Positions 32,820 to 49,260 are shown, counted from the first letter of the stretch. The stretch is DNA of 64,000 nucleotides from Cristatella mucedo (GCA_009760855.2 WPIO01000101.1:1290001-1354000); one strand, 5' to 3'. Numbers and translations are program-made. The notes: a model not told the origin generated them from the sequence alone.

Positions 32820-35800
32820 AATGAACAGTGATGCAAGGCGTAGTTTCGGTGCTAATGTTTTGACTGTTTGACTGCTATTTTACTTTTTGACTGTGTGTGT
32901 GCGCATGCTTGCGCCAGATATAATGTTACCAGTCGTGTTTGATCAGTAATTGAGATAGCCGGAGGAAGATTCTGGATGCTTTTGCAATGAATCACGTGTA
33001 GTGATGGCTTGCTGAATATTTATCATCACATAGTTATTTGAATTCAATGTGTCGTTGTATCATACAATATAATGATCTAACAATACCACCTGCTCCTCGG
33101 CTCCAGACGTCTTGCGGGTCCTCATGGGATTGCAAATCGTGTGGCAAAAGGGCCTTCGGTTCTTATGCGCCAAAAGTTTGGAACTCGCGGCTAGCTTCTG
33201 CCACCATATGCATGATCATTTAATTCTAAACTAAATACGCATGAATGCGCCCCAGAGAACCTTTTTCCTGTCTGCTTTGTCTGTGCATGATTCAGTGTAT
33301 ATCATTAGCCAGGTTTCCTACAAACGAGTTGCACTGTCTTTTGTGTTTTTGTATGCTTGTCCAAGCCTGACGCTTTGTGCTTTTGCATGCTTGTTAAGCA
33401 TTACGTGTTGCTGGTCACGAACTCTTGGTCATTGTGTCTCTTGCAGCAACCTGTGAAGCACCAAGTTGATTCTTGTAGGGTGCTATGCAAACAATTGATC
33501 ATTCTTATCTATGATTTGTGGCAGTGCGACTGAAGCCGCTTGTGGCCGCCAGGCAGCACATGCCACCGCTATGCCTTTGGTGCCGCCTCCGTCTTGTGCT
33601 CACATGTTTCTCGTTGCTCCTCATCTAGTTCATCGACGTCCGGATAGCCGTTCTGGGCAACGTGGACGCCGGGAAGAGCACACTGCTCGGTGTGCTGTCC
33701 AGGGGTGAGCTGGACAACGGCAAGGGCGAGGCTCGGCTGAACCTGTTCAGACACCTGCATGAAATACAGACCGGCCGCACGTCCAGCATCAGCCACGAGA
33801 TCATCGGCTTCGGCTGCGACGGCCAGGTCTGTGTTGCCAGACCCGCCTCCTCGGTCGCCTTTACCCTGTGCTGCCACAGTCGCATGTCTGCTCTGCCACC
33901 GATGCAAGCCACTTCACACAGGCACGTTTTCTGACTTTCACGGATCATGCGCTGCTTTCGTTTTCAGGTGCTGAACTTCAGCAACTCCAAGACATCGGAG
34001 GATATCTGTGCAAACTCCTCCAAGGTGATTCACTTCATCGATGTTCCCGGACATCACAAGTATCTGAAGACGGCCATGTTTGGCATGACAGGGCACGCAC
34101 CACACTTCGCTATGCTTGTCATCAGCGCCAGCACGGGCGTTGGTAAGTCCACCACCCGGACTCGCTGGTCTGCTTCTGCTGCCGCCGCTGCATGAGACGC
34201 ACAGAGACCTTCAGTCGGCTGCATAATATTGTGCTTCAGCAGCTGCTGCTGCCAGTCTGTCGCACAGTCTGCTGCTGCCAGTCTTGCACGAAATTGAGCG
34301 ATCGAAGAAAAGCTGCATGCACTGCTTTGAAAAGCAGCGGCCACTTTTGTGTCAAGACTCATATCCTCTATGACGCCTCACTTCTGTAGCCGGAACTGCG
34401 AAAGAGCACCTGGGCATGGCACTGTGCCTTCACGTGCCCATATTCATCGTGGTGAGCAAGGTCGACTTGTGCCGGCAGAGTGGCGCCGCAGCGTGCCTGG
34501 AGCGTGTGCACGGTCAGCTCAAGTCCATGCTGCAGCTGCCCGGCTGCCGCCGCACCTCGCAGCTCGTCAACACCGAGTCGGACGCCATCGCTGCGGCCTG
34601 CAACTTCAACCAGGGCCTGTTAGTACTGTGTGTGAAGGCTGCTGCTGCTGCGCAGGCACCTGCGTGAGAACCCACGTGACCACATGAACCGTTGCAGCGT
34701 GGCTGGGCCTTCAGTGCTTCGTCCACGACCGGGTTGCTACCGGGGCTGTGGTAGTACCGCGTACCGTCGATCAATCCCGTCTGCCGACTTGGACTCATCG
34801 TATCGCGCCTATCAGTCTGCTTTCTTCCGCCTGGCACCAATCCGCCTTGCTGCTTGCCGCTCAGCCGGGCCATAAGCTCATTTTGCATAGTGGTCCGTCT
34901 CTTCGGCAGGATTGTTCCCATATTTACCGTGTCCAGCGTTACTGGCCATAACATAGACGTGCTCCTGAAGTTCTTGAATCTCCTACCGTCGTCGTGCAAC
35001 GCGACGGAGCAGCAGAAGCTGATGCAGCAGCCTGCCGAATTCCAGGTGAACTGCCGGCAAATTGCCACATCTGCTTTGTGTCTCTCTTTCCACATCCCCT
35101 TTCAGCTGTGTGTAGAATCGATTAGCTGCTGATCAAACATGTAGAGTCATCTCAGCCTCATCCCGCGAGCGAGCGAAGTCACTCGATTGCTTGATTTCAC
35201 CTTTAATTTAGTTTGGCATCTCACCGGGCGCATGGTCCGCTGGCTGCCCCCTCACAGCAGCAGCAGCAGCAGCATCATCAGCAGCACTCTTTGATTGCAG
35301 ATCGACGAGGTGTTCTCAGTCCCCGACGTCGGCTCCGTGGTGTCCGGCACACTGAGAAGGTGGGATCTGCTGCAGGCCGAGCCTGAGCACTGCCGCCATG
35401 TTAGGGCACGCCGCTACGGTTACCTGTTGTTTCTGCTTCAGGGGAGTGATATCAGTTGACGGAACACTGTGGCTAGGGCCCGTAGAAGGGCGGTTTGTTA
35501 AAGCCAAGGTGCTCTCGATTCACCGAAACCGGCTACCGTGCCGAGTTGTCCAGGCGAGCCAGGCCGCGGCCATATCATTCAGGGTGATAGAGCATGATGG
35601 ATCAGACTTCCCGCTTCGGAAGGTGAGTAAGGTCAAGCAGGCTGCGTGGCCTTCGGTGGCTCGATGACCTCTGACCTCTTGGTTTAGTTGGCATCTTTTT
35701 GTTTCAAAACTCACTAAGCAGGAGTGACGGTGCCTCGTCCGCAAGTCGTGCATGTGTTGGCCCCTGAGGGCATGGGGGTGCACAGCTATTTTTCAGAGGT

Positions 35801-37301
35801 GCTAGGCTTGACGTTGGTGAGTCAGTGACAGGACTGACCGTTTTCCGGGTTGTGTCGATCCGATGAGGGATGCAGTTCCCAGTTTCCCCTGGCGCAGCAG
35901 TGCCAGAGAGAGTGAAAGCTAGCTCCAATACTGGACTGCAGTGCAACGCTTACAGCTTCAAACTTGTTGCTGCCTACCTCTGCTTCACATGATTGCACTG
36001 CATCGCGGTTGCCTAAAAAATGATGCACAATAGAAAAAAAGAGTGGGGAGAAATAAAAGAGAGAAGATTGAGTAACTGAGCGAGAGAGAAAGTGAAGTCT
36101 TGCATACCAGTGTATGAGTGAGAGCAAAGCACAGCCAAGCAACACATATATGCTGAAGATGACCGGATGACTGACTGTGCCTCTGAAGATGCCCGGAGAC
36201 TGACTGGGCCGTCGTGGGGAACTGGCCTGCTGTGCTGCAGCAAACTCCTCTGCAGACGGTTTCAATCACAACGAACTGAAGCGAAATCCTTTGGCACGTC
36301 ACGTTGATGGGCAACCTTGTCCCCACTCTTTCATATTGGACATGTTCTTTCCACTCTCTCCTCTCCACCTGTCTCACATTCTCCTCTCTTTCTTCCCCTT
36401 TTGCTCTCTTCTTTTATTTCCCATCCTTCTCTCACTCACCCCCCTCTCCCTTTCCGTGTCTGTCTTTCCACCAAAAAATTCTCTCTCTCGCTCAAGCGTT
36501 CAATCTGCCTCCACATTCTATGTATTGTATTTTTTTTTAGTGAAGACAATGTCTACCCTCACGATTCAGAGCATAAGCCTTTTGCAGTTGCTGCAATTTC
36601 GTAGTAGTTCTTGAGTATGTCGTCATTTCTTGTAACAGCAGGGCCGGGAGTACCTGGATGTGACTTGGGTATTCCTAAAAGAATCTGCTTGTTCTTGTGG
36701 GAGTTTTTCATCATTAGAGATCAAGAATCTGTCTGCTCCTAGAGCTGTCTCATTTCCACTGCTTTAGTGACCACCTCCGTGAATGTAAACCATTCAAATA
36801 TCCGTTAGTTTTCCGACGTGGGTCTTGAAGCTGTAAGAGCATCGTTTGGTCTTCCCAGTCAGCATCAATAATCCTTCCACCCCCAGAACAACCCGTCGAG
36901 CCACTGCCTGTTGCACCAAATGCAACTTTAACGTGCAGGGGATGGTGCTACTATCAACCACGAACTCGGAGGGTGTGGAGGATCAGCCGGTAGCGACCCG
37001 GACGTTTGCTGCTGAAGTCGATCTTCTGTTTCACAACGAGAGCATCAGGAAGGGCTTCCGGTGTACGGTGAACGTCGGCAGTGTGTGCCAGATGGCCACC
37101 ATCGGAGAAATGAGCAAAGACGAACTGCAAACGAACGACCGGGCTCGTGTTCACTTCCACCTAGAACGGCAGGCTGAGTACATCGTATGTGGAGCAAGGC
37201 TGCTATTCAGACAGGGCCTGACTCGCGGCGTAGGCCAAGTGACTCAAACAATGCAAGATGGTATCTCAAAACGTGATGACGTGAACCACGCCGATCGCTG
37301 A
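30390..37301 (+). CDS. GTPBP2: GTPBP2-type translational GTPase, complete gene, eleven exons
   Basis: This gene encodes a GTPase of the GTPBP1/2 group, relatives of eEF1A that act at ribosomes; GTPBP2 is linked to rescue of stalled ribosomes. Exons are 30390-30476, 30573-30599, 30711-30895, 32440-32566, 33629-33826, 33968-34142, 34390-34618, 34910-35045, 35301-35359, 35442-35622 and 36939-37301. All introns are GT-AG and all junctions keep phase, giving about 588 residues (human is 602). Seen in order: an N-terminal [20 protein letters not shown] domain, P-loop GNVDAGKS (152-159), switch I around RTSSIS, DVPGH (233-237), SKVD (289-292), then two beta-barrel domains. [20 protein letters not shown] is nearly identical to vertebrate GTPBP2, and the long charged GTPBP1 tail is absent. 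There are no frame breaks. Confidence 0.96.
30573..30599 (+). CDS. GTPBP2: GTPBP2 exon 2, 27-nt microexon
   Basis: Nine codons, IEEGNIEYK, between acceptor GCGCTGTAG and donor GTAAGG. It matches EDGNIEYK of the vertebrate protein. Introns of 96 and 111 bp flank it. Confidence 0.92.
30711..30895 (+). CDS. GTPBP2: GTPBP2 exon 3
   Basis: Encodes [39 protein letters not shown] and [12 protein letters not shown], the conserved N-terminal domain. Acceptor AAATTTCAG, donor GTACTC; leaves after two bases of an Arg codon. Confidence 0.95.
30896..32439 (+). other. GTPBP2 intron 3 (1544 bp)
   Basis: No repeat recognised apart from a run of twelve G at 32096-32107. The duplicated phrase CCGGAAAACTAGCCG occurs at about 31092 and 31112. 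Confidence 0.6.
32440..32566 (+). CDS. GTPBP2: GTPBP2 exon 4
   Basis: Completes the Arg codon and encodes [20 protein letters not shown] to [14 protein letters not shown]. The [11 protein letters not shown] end is the typical lead into the GTPase domain. Donor GTGAGC. Confidence 0.94.
32761..32816. repeat. (GA)n microsatellite
   Basis: Pure GA run in intron 4 of GTPBP2. Confidence 0.95.
33100..33500 (+). mobile_element. LINE 3' end inside GTPBP2 intron 4
   Basis: Same strand as the gene. It has the YAPKVWNS codons near 33160, then a long 3' UTR and a terminal stem of AGCACC and GGTGCT. No reverse transcriptase core remains. It is closer to the 61.0-62.5 kb element than to family 1. Confidence 0.7.
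33629..33826 (+). CDS. GTPBP2: GTPBP2 exon 5: P-loop and switch I
   Basis: 66 codons from [20 protein letters not shown] to [11 protein letters not shown]. It contains G1 (GNVDAGKS) and the switch I part QTGRTSSIS. Acceptor TCATCTAG, donor GTCTGTG. Confidence 0.96.
33968..34142 (+). CDS. GTPBP2: GTPBP2 exon 6: G3 motif
   Basis: [39 protein letters not shown] and [10 protein letters not shown]. The G3 box is DVPGH, the canonical DxPGH of translation factors, where vertebrate GTPBP2 has DLAGH. Donor GTAAGT after one base. Confidence 0.96.
34390..34618 (+). CDS. GTPBP2: GTPBP2 exon 7: G4 motif
   Basis: [32 protein letters not shown] (G4 SKVD) and [18 protein letters not shown]. Acceptor TTCTGTAG. 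Donor is GTTAGT at 34619; the GTACTG four bases later would break the frame. Confidence 0.93.
34910..35045 (+). CDS. GTPBP2: GTPBP2 exon 8
   Basis: [20 protein letters not shown] (G5 region) and [25 protein letters not shown]. Acceptor CTTCGGCAG, donor GTGAAC. Intron 8 ends with a CAG/CAT triplet run near 35259. Confidence 0.94.
35301..35359 (+). CDS. GTPBP2: GTPBP2 exon 9
   Basis: A 59-nt exon, [20 protein letters not shown], the start of beta-barrel domain 2. Acceptor TTGATTGCAG, donor GTGGGA. Confidence 0.94.
35442..35622 (+). CDS. GTPBP2: GTPBP2 exon 10
   Basis: [60 protein letters not shown]. Domain 2 barrel with the SIHRNRxPCR core. Acceptor CTGCTTCAG, donor GTGAGT. Confidence 0.95.
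35623..36938 (+). other. GTPBP2 intron 10 (1316 bp)
   Basis: It holds a pyrimidine-rich block at about 36340-36500. No repeat family recognised. Confidence 0.6.
36939..37301 (+). CDS. GTPBP2: GTPBP2 exon 11 (stop codon)
   Basis: 120 codons plus [76 protein letters not shown]. This is the C-terminal barrel with the RLLFRQGxTRGxG signature, followed by a short polar tail of about 20 residues. Acceptor AACGTGCAG. Confidence 0.95.
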   Translation, partial: GMVLLSTTNSEGVEDQPVATRTFAAEVDLLFHNESIRKGFRCTVNVGSVCQMATIGEMSKDELQTNDRARVHFHLERQAEYIVCGARLLFRQGLTRGVGQVTQTMQDGISKRDDVNHADR

Positions 37302-37565
37302 AGCCGGTCGTTACATGCGTTTGCAAAAATATTGCGGTTCTTTGTGCATAACTTTTTTTTATTGTTGAGACAACGATCTACTGAATGATGCCTGAAGACT
37401 GGCCGGTGTGTGTGAAGCCCTTCGTAGCTTAGTTACGGCTCTTCATTATTCTGCTACTTGTGCAGTCATTCGACGTCAGTAGCTGTCGTCCTGACTATTT
37501 TGTTGTATAGTCGAGTTTAATACAGTGCACTCTTCGTGGCGTTTTTCGTTCAAGAGCTATCGTGA

Positions 37566-37571
37566 AATAAA
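37566..37571 (+). promoter_or_regulatory. Polyadenylation signal of GTPBP2
   Basis: AATAAA, 265 nt after the stop codon, the first canonical hexamer in the 3' untranslated region. Confidence 0.7.
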
Positions 37572-37784
37572 GCCTTAAGAATGAAGCCGTGGCGGCTTGT
37601 CGTAGTTGCTGACTATTAGCCTGACAATCCCACCACTTCTAATGCCTTGTTTGTGAGGTTCGAGCAGCATTCGGAACAGTAGATTTCGCAGCCCCTCAAT
37701 AAGCTAGGATTTCGCCGGGGATGGGGAGGGCTAAATGCCCCAACTCAAGCAGGCAATCGTACAATATTTGTGGTGGCAATGTTT

Positions 37785-38075
37785 CTAGGTGCTCTCACTA
37801 CAAATTGACAACTACTCTTATGTTGCCGACTATGGTGCATCATTTCCAGCGGTCCTGAGCTGCTACTACTTCCATGCTACTCACTACCTCGAACTGCTCT
37901 CCCGACTCTTCTATGCTTTCCACTTTCTCCTTGTTGCACGAGATGAAGTCTATTGGCTACCGAATGCGTACCGAAAGCCGCTTAGACTGTTCGTGCACTA
38001 TACAAAAACTCCTGTGTAACACCCACATAGTCTTTGTGGTTTGTGGAGTTATAGATGGAGATACATTACATTACG
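37785..38075 (+). mobile_element. LINE 3'-end copy (family 2)
   Basis: It matches the 3' end of the element at 56.25-57.6 kb: GCCGACTATGGTGCATCATT, AGCGGTCCTGAGCTGCTACT, TTGGCTACCGAATGCGTACC and the terminal GAGATACATTACATTA. There is no polymerase part. Confidence 0.87.
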
Positions 38076-38911
38076 ACAACATCCTCTTTCCAAGCAGCAG
38101 AAGCTGGATGCAGCTTCTTGGTTTTCAGTGTTTTGCCTTCGTACGTGTCAACTGGTGTATAACGAGAGCACGAGGCCTCGTATCAGCTTTGTTGGAAGAG
38201 ATTGAGCAGCAACCAGACCTGCTAAATGTAAGTGGGAGACGACAACTAGGGAAAGTATGTCGCTAATGGCCACTAAATGAATTAACAAAAGCCACACGCA
38301 GGTCCGCAGTTGGCTCATCTGACAACTCGAGATGAAGTCGCTAATTACTTAGGTAATTGCTTGACACCACTGCCTGGCTATTCAATCGCACCCTGGATGC
38401 CAGTAGACTGCTCCGATAGTCAGTATTTCTATCAATGCACTCGATGAGGCACAGTACAGACAATACATAGCAAGCATATATATATATAATGCATTTAGAT
38501 GAATAAATATCTGATGAACTGTGAACAGTTGTTAGCAATGCTAGGCCCACAGACGCTTGTAGATTGCGGTATATAATTCGGAAGCAGCACTAAGTAGGCC
38601 TTGCGTGTCACCTTTGCCGATGCCTATTTTAAAATGTGGTACTCATCTGTCCGATGCCCTTTATTCTCTTCAAAGTGCTGGCATTTCAGCTTTTAAGGCT
38701 TGTAAATGCAGTTACAGGAATTTGGTCTACCTGCTATCTAAACCCTTTAGATGTGGGTATTCACAGTTGTTTTAGCATGCTGGAAGCCAATGCTCCTTCA
38801 ATGCCGTTACGTCTAGTTTGAAAAGTCGATGCTGAAAAGACACAAAGTTTTACGTACCTGCTTCATTATAGCAAAGCCGCCATTCGCACTAAACCTGAGT
38901 GCACACTGCTT
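38076..38911. other. Spacer, no recognised gene
   Basis: Nothing recognised apart from a TATATATA stretch at about 38475. Confidence 0.4.
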
Positions 38912-39045
38912 GGCCTTAGCTCAGTGGTAAGAGGCCAACACCTTCATGCTCAACCGTTTTTGAGTTCGCATTGGTGAGCCATTTGCAGTCACCATTCTAC
39001 TGGTCTCATGGACAGCTGACTACAATATCTGACAGGCTGAGAAAC
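38912..39045 (+). mobile_element. Diverged tRNA-derived SINE, head B
   Basis: TGGCCTTAGCTCAGTGGTAA (A box TTAGCTCAGTGG) and a degenerate B box GAGTTCGCATT. The tail is hard to follow. The A box is the most tRNA-like in the window, but no cloverleaf closes. Confidence 0.55.
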
Positions 39046-39940
39046 CAGCTGTATGGTGCAAACGAGACATGCTGACTGATGCTGCTTGTGTCCCACGTTC
39101 GGTGTGCTGACAATCCTTGTGATCAACTACTGTCATCCACACCCACTCCCTGTCTACCCACTCCAGCCTGCCCTAGTACCACCGATGATATGTATTTCGA
39201 AGTCTTCGGTGCGGGTCCTTGGCTACTTTACATCCACAATTTCTGCTGCTTGCGTTTCTTGCTGGCCCAACCAATCCACAATAACAGCTCTGGGTGGGTA
39301 GGTTTTAAATAGTAGTCATACCTGCACCTCTTTGACCACGATTTCCGAATGCCCCATTTATGGTATCAGCATTAAATCGAAAGTAACCCGAGTTCCGAGT
39401 AATCACAAAAACGGAACGAATCTCGTCAGCCACACCGTCTTTTCGTCACCACCCCACGCCCCCAGAACTGCGCATGCTTCATCACGAACGTCTTCGGGTG
39501 ACCGCACTAGTCCTCCGGAGGGCGGCAACACCTTGTTTGAGGATTTGCCTTACAGACACCGGTTGCAAGACAAGTCGCCGTCGGCCGAGCCGGCGTCGAA
39601 AGCATGTGGAAATTCTCACGTTTTGCTTTTGCGTATCGAGCAAGCAAGGACTCGGAGTTCGGTCGCTATGCCGCTATGCCGACGGAGCTGCATCGCTGGG
39701 GCATCAAAAGGCAATTTAATTCGAGGCTGCCAGCATCCATTCGGCGTCGACCATGCTGGCACCGGCCTGATTCAGTCTGATCGGTAATGCAGTGGCAGCT
39801 GGTCTCGCGTATAGGCTACCTCGCTGCAGTCAATACAGGCCCGCGTCGACGAGCGGGCTTGCCTCCGAGTCAATACCGCACGAGCCCCGACGACAAAAAG
39901 CTCTGACGTCGCAGACGGCTGGGCGAGCCGACGGTCGGGG
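39046..39940. other. Spacer / 3' region of the COA8 gene
   Basis: It should include the COA8 3' untranslated region on the minus strand. Otherwise nothing recognised. Confidence 0.4.
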
Positions 39941-45462
<5,522 letters not shown>

Positions 45463-45696
45463 GTACTTTCACGAGCTCTCCGGGCGCAGAAAAGTCGGAT
45501 GACAGCGAGCGCTCCAATGAAGTGTTCAACTGCTTGCGTGCTTACCCGGTGCTCCGCTTTTGTGAGCTAGCTTTCTCTTCCCCCAAAGCGTGCACAGCTG
45601 AGTGCCTGATGCGAAGCATCCATTGGCGTAGCGACTGAAACTAGGAAACGCAACCAACCAACGTCGGTGCATCGGCAAGCTTCAACATGGGCCCAC

Positions 45697-45946
45697 CGAG
45701 AGTTCAAGGTGATTGCCTCGTTGTGGCTGTCGAGCAGAAGCTCAAGACCTCGACCCGCCCTTCTGTAGATACCTGCTGCCCGGTGCAGGCCGCGGCGGAC
45801 TAGCCGCCCAATCTCGTCGTTCTCAGTGGCTGCAACTACGAACAAATACTTCTGGTAAGTTTTCTGCACAGCACTGCGCGCGTCTGAAAAATTAGCTTTT
45901 GTGATGTCGAAGATTTCGCGGTACTCCGTACGGAGCTCCTGCAGTC
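45697..45946 (-). CDS. Unrecognised exon, helical, 83 residues
   Basis: It is bounded by acceptor GATGTCGCAG and a possible donor GTGGGC. It reads LQELRTEYREIFDITKANFS, DARSAVQKTYQKYLFVVAAT, ENDEIGRLVRRGLHRAAGI and YRRAGRGLELLLDSHNEAIT. The even spread of charged and hydrophobic residues suggests alpha-helices and real coding sequence. I do not recognise the family. It lies 235 bp upstream of the first COA8 exon on the same strand, so it could be an end of a neighbouring gene or belong to a longer transcript. A run of 15 G lies just beyond at 45978-45992. Confidence 0.5.
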
Positions 45947-45992
45947 CTGCGACATCGTAGCCCGCCCCAATCGGGGCGGGGGGGGGGGGGGG

Positions 45993-46484
45993 TGGACGGC
46001 TGCGGCGGCGACGGTTGTGCTGCAGACCTGACTGTGACTCCAGAATCATCCACACATGCCTGCAATTCTCGTTCTCGTCTTGGTGTGCTTCATCGGCCAG
46101 TTTCTTTGTTGATCAGCCCGGTTCTTTGTTTTCCGCTACATTGGTGCTTAGGGTGGGTTGGACAAGCTACCTAATTACTCGGCTCCTTCGTCAGCTTGGT
46201 ATACTGGCCGTGTTAGAACGGTTACCTGCCGCCGATAGCTAAACCTCACGGGCGCTGATGTGCCTTTTGAGGTCCGTCAGAAAAGTGCAAAGGAACTAGC
46301 TTGGAATGCCAAATGGCAAGAGCAAAGAGAAGTTCGCATGAAGTAGTCGGCACCAATCCTGCAGCCGCTGCCGCTAAGAAACCAGCTACGATACGATGTC
46401 AATATCTGTGTTTGGAAGAATTCCTTACTATGAAAACTGATGCCGGTAGCTATGTTCCCAATTGCACCATTCGGCTTTGTGAAT
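45993..46484. other. Spacer, no recognised gene
   Basis: Nothing recognised. Confidence 0.4.
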
Positions 46485-46620
46485 GATTAGCCAAGCATTA
46501 AGGCGCTGGAACTTCAAATCCCGGGTTGGTTCAAGTCCTAGAGCAGGCGTTCTGCATTTCCCGTTGCAAGCGGGATGGAAGCCTACGTCTTTTCAATCAG
46601 CCGATCTTTGTATTCTTATA
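46485..46620 (+). mobile_element. Diverged tRNA-derived SINE
   Basis: TAGCCAAGCATTAAGGCGCT, then GGTTCAAGTCC (B box), a GCAAGCGGGATGGAAGCC mid part and CAATCAGCC. It follows the head-B pattern with many changes. Confidence 0.6.
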
Positions 46621-46664
46621 GATTAGGAGAGACCGGCTTAAGCGCTTCTGCATGATACCCTGCG

Positions 46665-46745
46665 ATACAGCAAATATAAAGCGCCCGGAAAGAGATTGAG
46701 TTCTCTGAGGGGGCTTTATCAAGTGCATTATTATTATTATTATTA
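46665..46745 (+). mobile_element. LINE 3'-end copy (family 1)
   Basis: GCAAATATAAAGCGCCCGGA, GATTGAGTTCTCTGAGGGGG, CTTTATCAAGTGC and an ATT tail. It is only about 80 bp long. Confidence 0.88.
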
Positions 46746-48049
46746 ATTTTATACACGATGCCTGTGAATAGAGCTGTCAAGCAGTCTTGTTTTTATACTT
46801 GTTCGTCAGTCAGAAGAGCTAAAAGTATTTGTAGTATTTAGGTTTTGTTTGGATCTCTTCATGGATTTTCTTACTGTGTATTAGGGGAATTGACAATTTT
46901 TTTTATCTAATGCCGTCATCCCTAAAGTCACCTTCGCCGTTGATCGCAATGGAGGGACATGGAGTTTTTTGGTCAGAAGGTCTTGCTTTCTTGGATATAT
47001 TTGAGTTACCCTGGACTTATATGCTCAGGTTTTTTATGACGGCTTTCCTTAGAAGGTGGGAAGTGAAGAAACGGGAGAGTGTCCTTTCTCTTATTGCCTC
47101 CGAAAGCCATAGCTAATTGTATCTGTTACAAGCTCATTAGCCTTTGTAGCTCTAGCTCTGCACGACTAGGTGAGAGTGTGCCGCTGATTGTTTCAAAAGA
47201 GGCAGTAGGCTTCATTGCACGACATGCTGCTAAGCACCGGCAGCCAATATGTACTAGGTTATAAGTTTTGTATACACGAACCCGTTTGACAGCATACCTG
47301 GGCAAGGAGACGCCTAGCAAAAGCGTAACCCCAGAATGGGTGCTTTCCGGCTTGCACGTGCGTCATACTGACTCTGCGGCCTGGACATCTGACGTCCATT
47401 GACTTCTAGCAAGGTACTTGAAAGATGGCTCAATAGAGCATTTGATTACTACGACAGTTGAGACAAACACTAGAATTGTCAGTGCTCTTAGGGTGCTCTG
47501 GCCTGCAAACAAGTATCGATTAAAGCTTAATTGCAAGTCCATTTCAGAATGGACTAGCGGAAGACTGCCTGCGGGCTTGTAGCACACTTCAGCGAGTTTA
47601 ATATTGACCCGTGCAGCTACAGCAGCAGCAGCAGCTGCTGCTGCTGCTGCCGATGTAACTCTAGGCACGGACTTGGGTCTAGGTCTTCAGCTAGCGACAG
47701 GCGGAGAAAGAAACCAGGCATATTCGAGAGAGCCTCCCGACCCCGAGATAGAAACACTGGGATTCTGGTGCCCTTGCATGCCAGGTTACGTCGAGAAGCT
47801 AATATTAGTGCTTAGGGCCAACTCAGAAGTAGCTGAAGGAGGTGCAGAGCCCCATGGTTAGTCAATAGCTTGCTATGGTCATTCGCACCCGATAGAGGGG
47901 CAATCAAGGAGCTGGCTGCTCATATTTGCGGCTCAAAAGCTTAGAACTCAAACGCTGTGCCGGTTTCTGCTTGGAAACAAACTAATGTTAGTGGCATCGA
48001 CTTTGATCCGGTAAATCACCTAGACTTTGAGCCCAGTCCAGAGAAACTC

Positions 48050-48051
<2 letters not shown>
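46746..48051. other. Spacer; holds a (CAG)/(CTG) inverted repeat
   Basis: No gene recognised. At 47620-47652 five CAG units are followed directly by six CTG units, a perfect triplet palindrome. Confidence 0.5.

Positions 48052-48133
<82 letters not shown>
48052..48133. repeat. (TA)n microsatellite, 82 bp
   Basis: Pure TA run; self-complementary. Confidence 0.96.
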
Positions 48134-48135
<2 letters not shown>

Positions 48136-48607
48136 GCAGGAGTGGTCACGGCTTTCTTTGTGCAGTAATAGATGGAGAGTTCGAGCAGACGAGTAGCAAT
48201 TTTCCGGCCACCTGCTGCAAACTTAGAGTGAACGAGGATTATTTTTACTTTTGCTCTTGGCAGGGCTGCATCCTACTAAATGAGCAACCAGACATTACAT
48301 TCAGGCTCGTTTCTGCATCTACAGCCCACCAGAAATCGCGATTTTTGACATGAATTCCCATAAGCAATGGCCAGATACGTGCACGTTTGCATAAAATAGA
48401 GACCCTGAGTTTTTCAAATGACACTTGTGCCCGCACGGGTAGGTCTCTCGTGGATAGTCTCACCCCATCGCCATGCCCGAAAGTTAAATATTTCCCAATA
48501 ATTGTTACACGAATCAGTGGACAATCAGTAGTGCTCGGTTTTTCACATGCTAGGCACATGGGACTTCATATGACGGTCAGGAATTTGCATGGGCGTCGGT
48601 TGCTACA
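48134..48607. other. Spacer, no recognised gene
   Basis: Nothing recognised. Confidence 0.4.
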
Positions 48608-48765
48608 TAGTCTTGGCCTAGGGGATAAGGTGCATGCGTGTCACTACCCCAATCGTAGGTTCTAGATCTCCGGAAAGTAATTGTTCATCGCCAGCTGCAA
48701 GCTGGAGTGATGGCCACTAAGGTTCTTCTGGAATTGTATAAATGAGGCCGTTGAATCAGACGGAC
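48608..48765 (+). mobile_element. tRNA-derived SINE, head B, diverged
   Basis: CTTGGCCTAGGGGATAAGGT, TAGGTTCTAGATCTCC at the B-box position, then CTGCAAGCTGGAGTGATGGC, CACTAAGGTTCTTCTGG and GTTGAATCAGAC. Confidence 0.72.
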
Positions 48766-48955
48766 TTTACTTTTGACGTTTACTTTTAATTTACTTTTCG
48801 AGTGCAAGCAATTTCTGAAAATTTAATAGGTCTTCACTGGCGAACGAAGCTATTGAAAAGAGATCAAAGCGGACCTACCAAACTGTCCGCATGATTCTAG
48901 ATCAAGACCATGCTAGCAGCTACAAAAGGTATATGCTGCTGAAAATAGTCCAAAG

Positions 48956-49260
48956 AACATGTAAGAAACTCCATCTGCAGTGTCACAAAATCACAAGGGT
49001 CTAAATAAGTTGCTTTTGAGCTGAAGAGTTGCCTAAGCATGGTGTACTCACAGCCTCAGTGGCATGCCCAATCAACGGCTATCCAGTCGCGTTTGCCTCA
49101 CGCACTAAACGCAAAGTGAGACACATTGGTAAGTCTGGTGGGCTGTCGAGCTGGTAAGTAGCAAAGCAGTGGCAGGAGAAAATGCAACAAAGGAAAGGAA
49201 CTGGCAATTCGAAGTGCCAGGGCTAGCGAGAAGGTAGCAGCATTGCTTAAGTGTCGTCTT
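48956..49260 (-). mobile_element. Old LINE 3' end (family 2-like), minus strand
   Basis: It aligns loosely with 42128-42415: AACTCCA, a GTACTCACAGCCTCAG phrase, CTATCCAGTCGCGTTTGCCT (GTAGCCAACAGACTTCGTCT there), AAAGTGAGACACATT and GAGCTGGTAAGTAGCAAAGC. Confidence 0.6.

Larger units (their letters stand above)
32567..33628 (+). other. GTPBP2 intron 4 with microsatellite and LINE remnant
   Basis: 1062 bp. It holds a (GA)n run at 32761-32816 and, at about 33100-33500, a broken LINE end: [15 protein letters not shown]-type frame, then the 3' UTR with stem GAAGCACC...GGGTGCTAT at about 33456-33485. Confidence 0.75.

Noticed and set aside
34619-34628. Donor GTACTG at 34623 for GTPBP2 exon 7
   Set aside because: It would put exon 8 out of frame; GTTAGT at 34619 keeps it.
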